A stretch of 64,000 bases of DNA, from the NCBI RefSeq assembly GCF_003185655.1, contig NZ_QHJQ01000008.1:62001-126000 (forward strand), in the 5' to 3' direction. The translations under genes were made by a program, and so were the position numbers. Source of the DNA: Coraliomargarita sinensis (GTDB lineage: Bacteria > Verrucomicrobiota > Verrucomicrobiia > Opitutales > Coraliomargaritaceae). Positions 61,577 to 64,000 of this stretch are shown one piece after another (positions within the stretch are counted from its first letter, which is position 1; each line of letters begins with the position of its first letter). The notes under the pieces are model-generated. The model did no database searches, had not been told where the DNA came from, and saw only the letters and a program-made list of their open reading frames with translations.

Positions 61577-62281
61577 GTGATTACTTTTGAGGAATTTGAA
61601 GCCAACGTCCGTAGCCTGCAGAAGCGCATCGCGGCGGCTTGTCGTGATGCCGAACGTAGTGAAAACGAAGTATCATTACTGCCGGTGACGAAAAACCATC
61701 CTCTGGACGCCGTGGAGTTTGCCGCTCAAGCTGGCTTGTCGGCGGTGGGTGAAAACCGAGTTCAGGAGGCCGGTTATAAGCGAGACTCATACACCGGCGA
61801 GATGCGATGGGAGCTAATCGGCCATTTGCAGTCGAACAAAGCCAAGCAGGCCGTGGCCATTTTTGACCGGGTGCAATCGGTGGATTCGCTCAAAATTCTC
61901 CGTCGTCTGGACCGTTACGCGGGGGAAGCGGGCAAGACCCTGCCTATTTTGCTCCAGTGTAATACCGGGGAAGATCCGAATAAATACGGGTTTGATGTGG
62001 AATCGATGAACGAGGCGGTGGAGCTTGCGCTTGAAGCGGAGGCCTTGCAACTGGACGGTCTGATGACGATTGCGCCGCTCGACGATGATCCGGTTGTCGC
62101 AAAAGCCGCCTTTGAAAAGCTGCGTGACTTGCGTGACGAGCTTTCGGCCCGATTCGGCTGCGCGCTGAAGGAGCTTTCCATGGGGATGACCGGGGACCTC
62201 GAGCAGGCGATAGCGGCCGGATCGACACAGATTCGTGTCGGCACGGCGCTGTACGGGGCACGTGAGAACGTACAGGCCTGA
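61577..62281 (+). CDS. yggS: Pyridoxal phosphate homeostasis protein (YggS/PLPBP family)
   Basis: The 234-residue protein is a single-domain PLP-binding barrel. Lys39 in LPVTKNHPLDAVEFA binds PLP, and VGENRVQEA, WELIGHLQSNKAKQAV, LLQCNTGEDPNKYGF and LSMGMTGDLEQAIAAGSTQIRVGTALYG follow in the canonical order. It buffers and delivers PLP rather than catalysing a reaction. The start is GTG 61577, the first codon giving the standard N-terminal helix. Confidence 0.95.
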   Translation: MITFEEFEANVRSLQKRIAAACRDAERSENEVSLLPVTKNHPLDAVEFAAQAGLSAVGENRVQEAGYKRDSYTGEMRWELIGHLQSNKAKQAVAIFDRVQSVDSLKILRRLDRYAGEAGKTLPILLQCNTGEDPNKYGFDVESMNEAVELALEAEALQLDGLMTIAPLDDDPVVAKAAFEKLRDLRDELSARFGCALKELSMGMTGDLEQAIAAGSTQIRVGTALYGARENVQA

Positions 62282-62362
62282 AAACTTGAGTAAAATTAGG
62301 GTTGACGGGCAGTATCCACGCAGCATCTTAGCGCACCTTTTCCACTTTAGAACAAATATCTT

Positions 62363-62563
62363 ATGTCACTTGAAGTAAAAGTCCGTAAAGGCGAGCCCAT
62401 GGAACGTGCGCTCCGTCGTCTGAAAAAGCGCCTCGACCGCGAAGGTGTCATTCGCGATGTGCGCGCTAACCGCTATTTTGAAAAACCATCCCAAGCGAAG
62501 CGCCGTAAAAAGAAAGAGCTTGATTTCAATAACATGCTCCGCGTTCGCTATTCGAACATGTAG
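62363..62563 (+). CDS. rpsU: 30S ribosomal protein S21
   Basis: The 66-residue basic protein begins SLEVKVRKGEPMERALRRLKKRLDREGV and matches S21, which binds near the 3' end of 16S rRNA and aids initiation. The C-terminal KPSQAKRRKKKELDFNNMLRV is Lys/Arg-rich. An intrinsic terminator follows. Confidence 0.96.
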   Translation: MSLEVKVRKGEPMERALRRLKKRLDREGVIRDVRANRYFEKPSQAKRRKKKELDFNNMLRVRYSNM

Positions 62564-62606
62564 TCGTAGCTTTTAGAGTGGTGCGTTGGCACTAACTCTT
62601 CCAGAG

Positions 62607-62640
62607 TCCCGGCCTGCACCTGTGTGCGCCGGGATTTTTT
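62607..62640 (+). terminator. Intrinsic terminator after rpsU, abutting the next gene
   Basis: TCCCGGC (62607-62613) pairs with GCCGGGA (62628-62634), followed by six T. The next ATG is only 5 bp downstream (62646), so this is another case like cysC of a terminator-like hairpin right before a start codon. Confidence 0.8.
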
Positions 62641-62645
62641 GTATC

Positions 62646-63599
62646 ATGACTGACATTACAGACCGACTTTCTCTTTCCTCCTGCTGGTGCTCCGCGCGCC
62701 ATCAGGACGGCTATGAAATGATTGAGGAAGTGCTGGGCTTGGGGTTTAAGCGTATCGAGCTCAGCCACGGCATTCGCATATCGCTGGTGCCCGGCATTCT
62801 CAAGGCAGTGGAGGAAGGTATTATCGAGGTCGGTTCCGTGCACAACTTTTGTCCGCTGCCCAATACGGTACAGCATGCAGCACCAAACCTTTATCAGCCC
62901 TCGTCCTCGGATTCGCGTGAGCGCGACCTCTGGCACCGTTATTCACTGCAAACGCTGGATTTTGCAGTCAAGGTCGGTGCGCCGCGAATTGTCATGCACT
63001 CCGGAAGTGTGCATTATTTCTTCTGGTCCCCGGAGGCGCGCTTGGAGCGATGGATCGACAAAGCCGGGTTGGAGGCAAATGAACTCCGCGAGCACAAGGC
63101 CTTTCGCAAGCGCTGTGATCGTACCTTGAAGCGGATCAAGCGCTCGGCGAAGCCCTGGCTTGGGCGTATTCACGAAAGCTACCAGAAGTTGATGCCCGAG
63201 GTAAGTGAGCGGGGTTTGACGCTGGGGGTCGAAAATCGCGAAGGGCTCGAGGAACTTCCGATCGACAGCGATTTTGAAGCCTTTCTTGATGCTTTTGAGG
63301 AAGGCTCGCCTGTGGGTTACTGGCACGACTGTGGGCACGCCCAGCTAAAGCACCAGTTCGGTTTGATGGACCATGCCGAACATCTGGAAAAGATGGCCCC
63401 GCGACTCATCGGTTTTCATCTGCATGATGTCAGTGAAGGCGGTAAGGACCATCAAACGCCCGGCACAGGCGTGATTGATTTTAAGATGATCGCCCGGTTT
63501 GTCCGGCCCGAGCATAGCCTGACGCTTGAGCTCAGCCCTTCGCTGACGAAGGATCAGGTGCTGCAATCCAAAGATTATATTGCGGATTGTTTGGCATAG
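62646..63599 (+). CDS. TIM-barrel sugar phosphate isomerase/epimerase-like protein
   Basis: The protein has 317 residues from ATG 62646 (MTDITDRLSLSSCWCSARHQDGYEM). An upstream in-frame TTG (62586) would read through a terminator and is unlikely. The barrel has strand motifs RIELSHGIR, VGAPRIVMHSGSVHYFF, LGVENREGLEELP, GYWHDCGHAQL and HLHDVSEGGKDHQTPGTGVIDF, which give His/Glu/Asp metal ligands of the AP endonuclease 2/xylose isomerase-like superfamily. It is not close to the two barrels in the 10-12 kb cluster. Substrate unknown. Confidence 0.72.
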   Translation: MTDITDRLSLSSCWCSARHQDGYEMIEEVLGLGFKRIELSHGIRISLVPGILKAVEEGIIEVGSVHNFCPLPNTVQHAAPNLYQPSSSDSRERDLWHRYSLQTLDFAVKVGAPRIVMHSGSVHYFFWSPEARLERWIDKAGLEANELREHKAFRKRCDRTLKRIKRSAKPWLGRIHESYQKLMPEVSERGLTLGVENREGLEELPIDSDFEAFLDAFEEGSPVGYWHDCGHAQLKHQFGLMDHAEHLEKMAPRLIGFHLHDVSEGGKDHQTPGTGVIDFKMIARFVRPEHSLTLELSPSLTKDQVLQSKDYIADCLA

Positions 63600-63787
63600 T
63601 TAGCGACATTGTGACGCAGTGAATCGGTGCGACGGGTTTTTGTGCCATAGTGTGTCATATTGACTCTTTCCCTCTGGAGCTATGGTTTTCTAAGTGACTA
63701 ATATTCAGTTATATGTAGACGTTACTTAGGCTGGTATCGTTTATGCACTATTCCTTTTGAACTTCAATCAAACGAAAGGAATACATC

Positions 63788-64000
63788 ATGAAACTGATAC
63801 GCTATGAATACCCACAGTCTCCGGCTGCATCCGCATTCAATCGTCTCTTCGATCTAGGCGGCTCTTCAATCGACCGCTTCGGTTCGATCTTCGACGATTT
63901 TTTTGGCGGCACGACCGGATTCGCTCAACCCGCTGCTGATCTCTATGAGGATGAGCACAACTACTATGCCCGCTTCGAGCTGCCCGGCATGAAAAAGAAC
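63788..64000 (+). CDS. Hsp20/alpha-crystallin small heat-shock protein, 3' end outside the window
   Basis: The ATG follows a good ribosome site (AAAGGA). The visible 71 residues (MKLIRYEYPQSPAASAFNRLF, then FDDFFGGTTGFAQPAADLYED and YYARFELPGMKKN) show the N-terminal arm and the start of the alpha-crystallin domain, with the FELPGM motif of bacterial Hsp20. It is a chaperone that binds unfolding proteins. No CIRCE element is seen upstream, so control by other means (for example a stress sigma factor) is possible. The gap 63600-63787 contains no gene. Confidence 0.88.
   Translation, partial: MKLIRYEYPQSPAASAFNRLFDLGGSSIDRFGSIFDDFFGGTTGFAQPAADLYEDEHNYYARFELPGMKKN

Overview
The window looks like the chromosome of a marine, polysaccharide-degrading member of the Verrucomicrobiota, most likely class Opitutia (Puniceicoccales/Coraliomargarita-like). 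This is inferred from gene content, not from a marker tree. The pointers are several S1 sulfatases beside GH29 and GH95 fucosidases, 1300-residue 'Verru_Chthon cassette protein A'-like proteins, an extended IspG, and many leaders without a clear Shine-Dalgarno.

Layout. 1-6.8 kb: remains of a sulfated-fucan type locus (DUF1961 fragment, iduronate-sulfatase-like S1 sulfatase, IS3 remnant fused to the tail of a destroyed sulfatase, GH29 fucosidase, convergent lipoprotein sulfatase). 7.1-14.5 kb: divergent catabolic cluster (FAD oxidoreductase and DMT exporter/permease against an XRE-cupin regulator, two TIM-barrel isomerases, a Gfo/Idh/MocA dehydrogenase and an SDR). 14.5-16.4 kb: alr and a tsaB-like gene. 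16.5-21.1 kb: nifJ and a DHOD-like gene. 21.3-24.9 kb: a lone pseudopilin, then cysC-cysD-cysN for sulfate activation. 25.1-27.4 kb: a TonB-dependent receptor behind a TPP riboswitch, so probably a thiamine-compound importer. 27.7-31.4 kb: DUF445, an unknown membrane-anchored protein and ispG. 31.4-34.3 kb: the exonuclease/ATP-ligase pair and tRNA-Gln. 34.7-38.3 kb: an Rrf2 regulator, a porin and two YceI proteins, with three matching palindromes that look like Rrf2 operators. 38.4-41.4 kb: GH95 fucosidase and a VapBC-type pair. 41.7-52 kb: a tandem array of two giant pseudopilin-like proteins and three related small secreted proteins. 52.1-54.3 kb: a coiled-coil/transglutaminase-like/CBM-like protein. 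54.6-64 kb: rpsB-tsf, a dead sensor gene, a double M16 peptidase, LysR, yggS, rpsU, a TIM-barrel protein and the start of an hsp20.

The most unusual parts are (i) the giant/small secreted-protein array at 41.7-51.9 kb and (ii) a set of dispersed palindromic elements of about 75-100 nt. These elements share one architecture (a closing stem around three hairpin arms, like a cloverleaf) even when their sequences differ. Two copies are true relatives, and the copy at 56.2 kb also has terminal inverted repeats of about 27 bp like a MITE. No CRISPR array, prophage or rRNA was seen.
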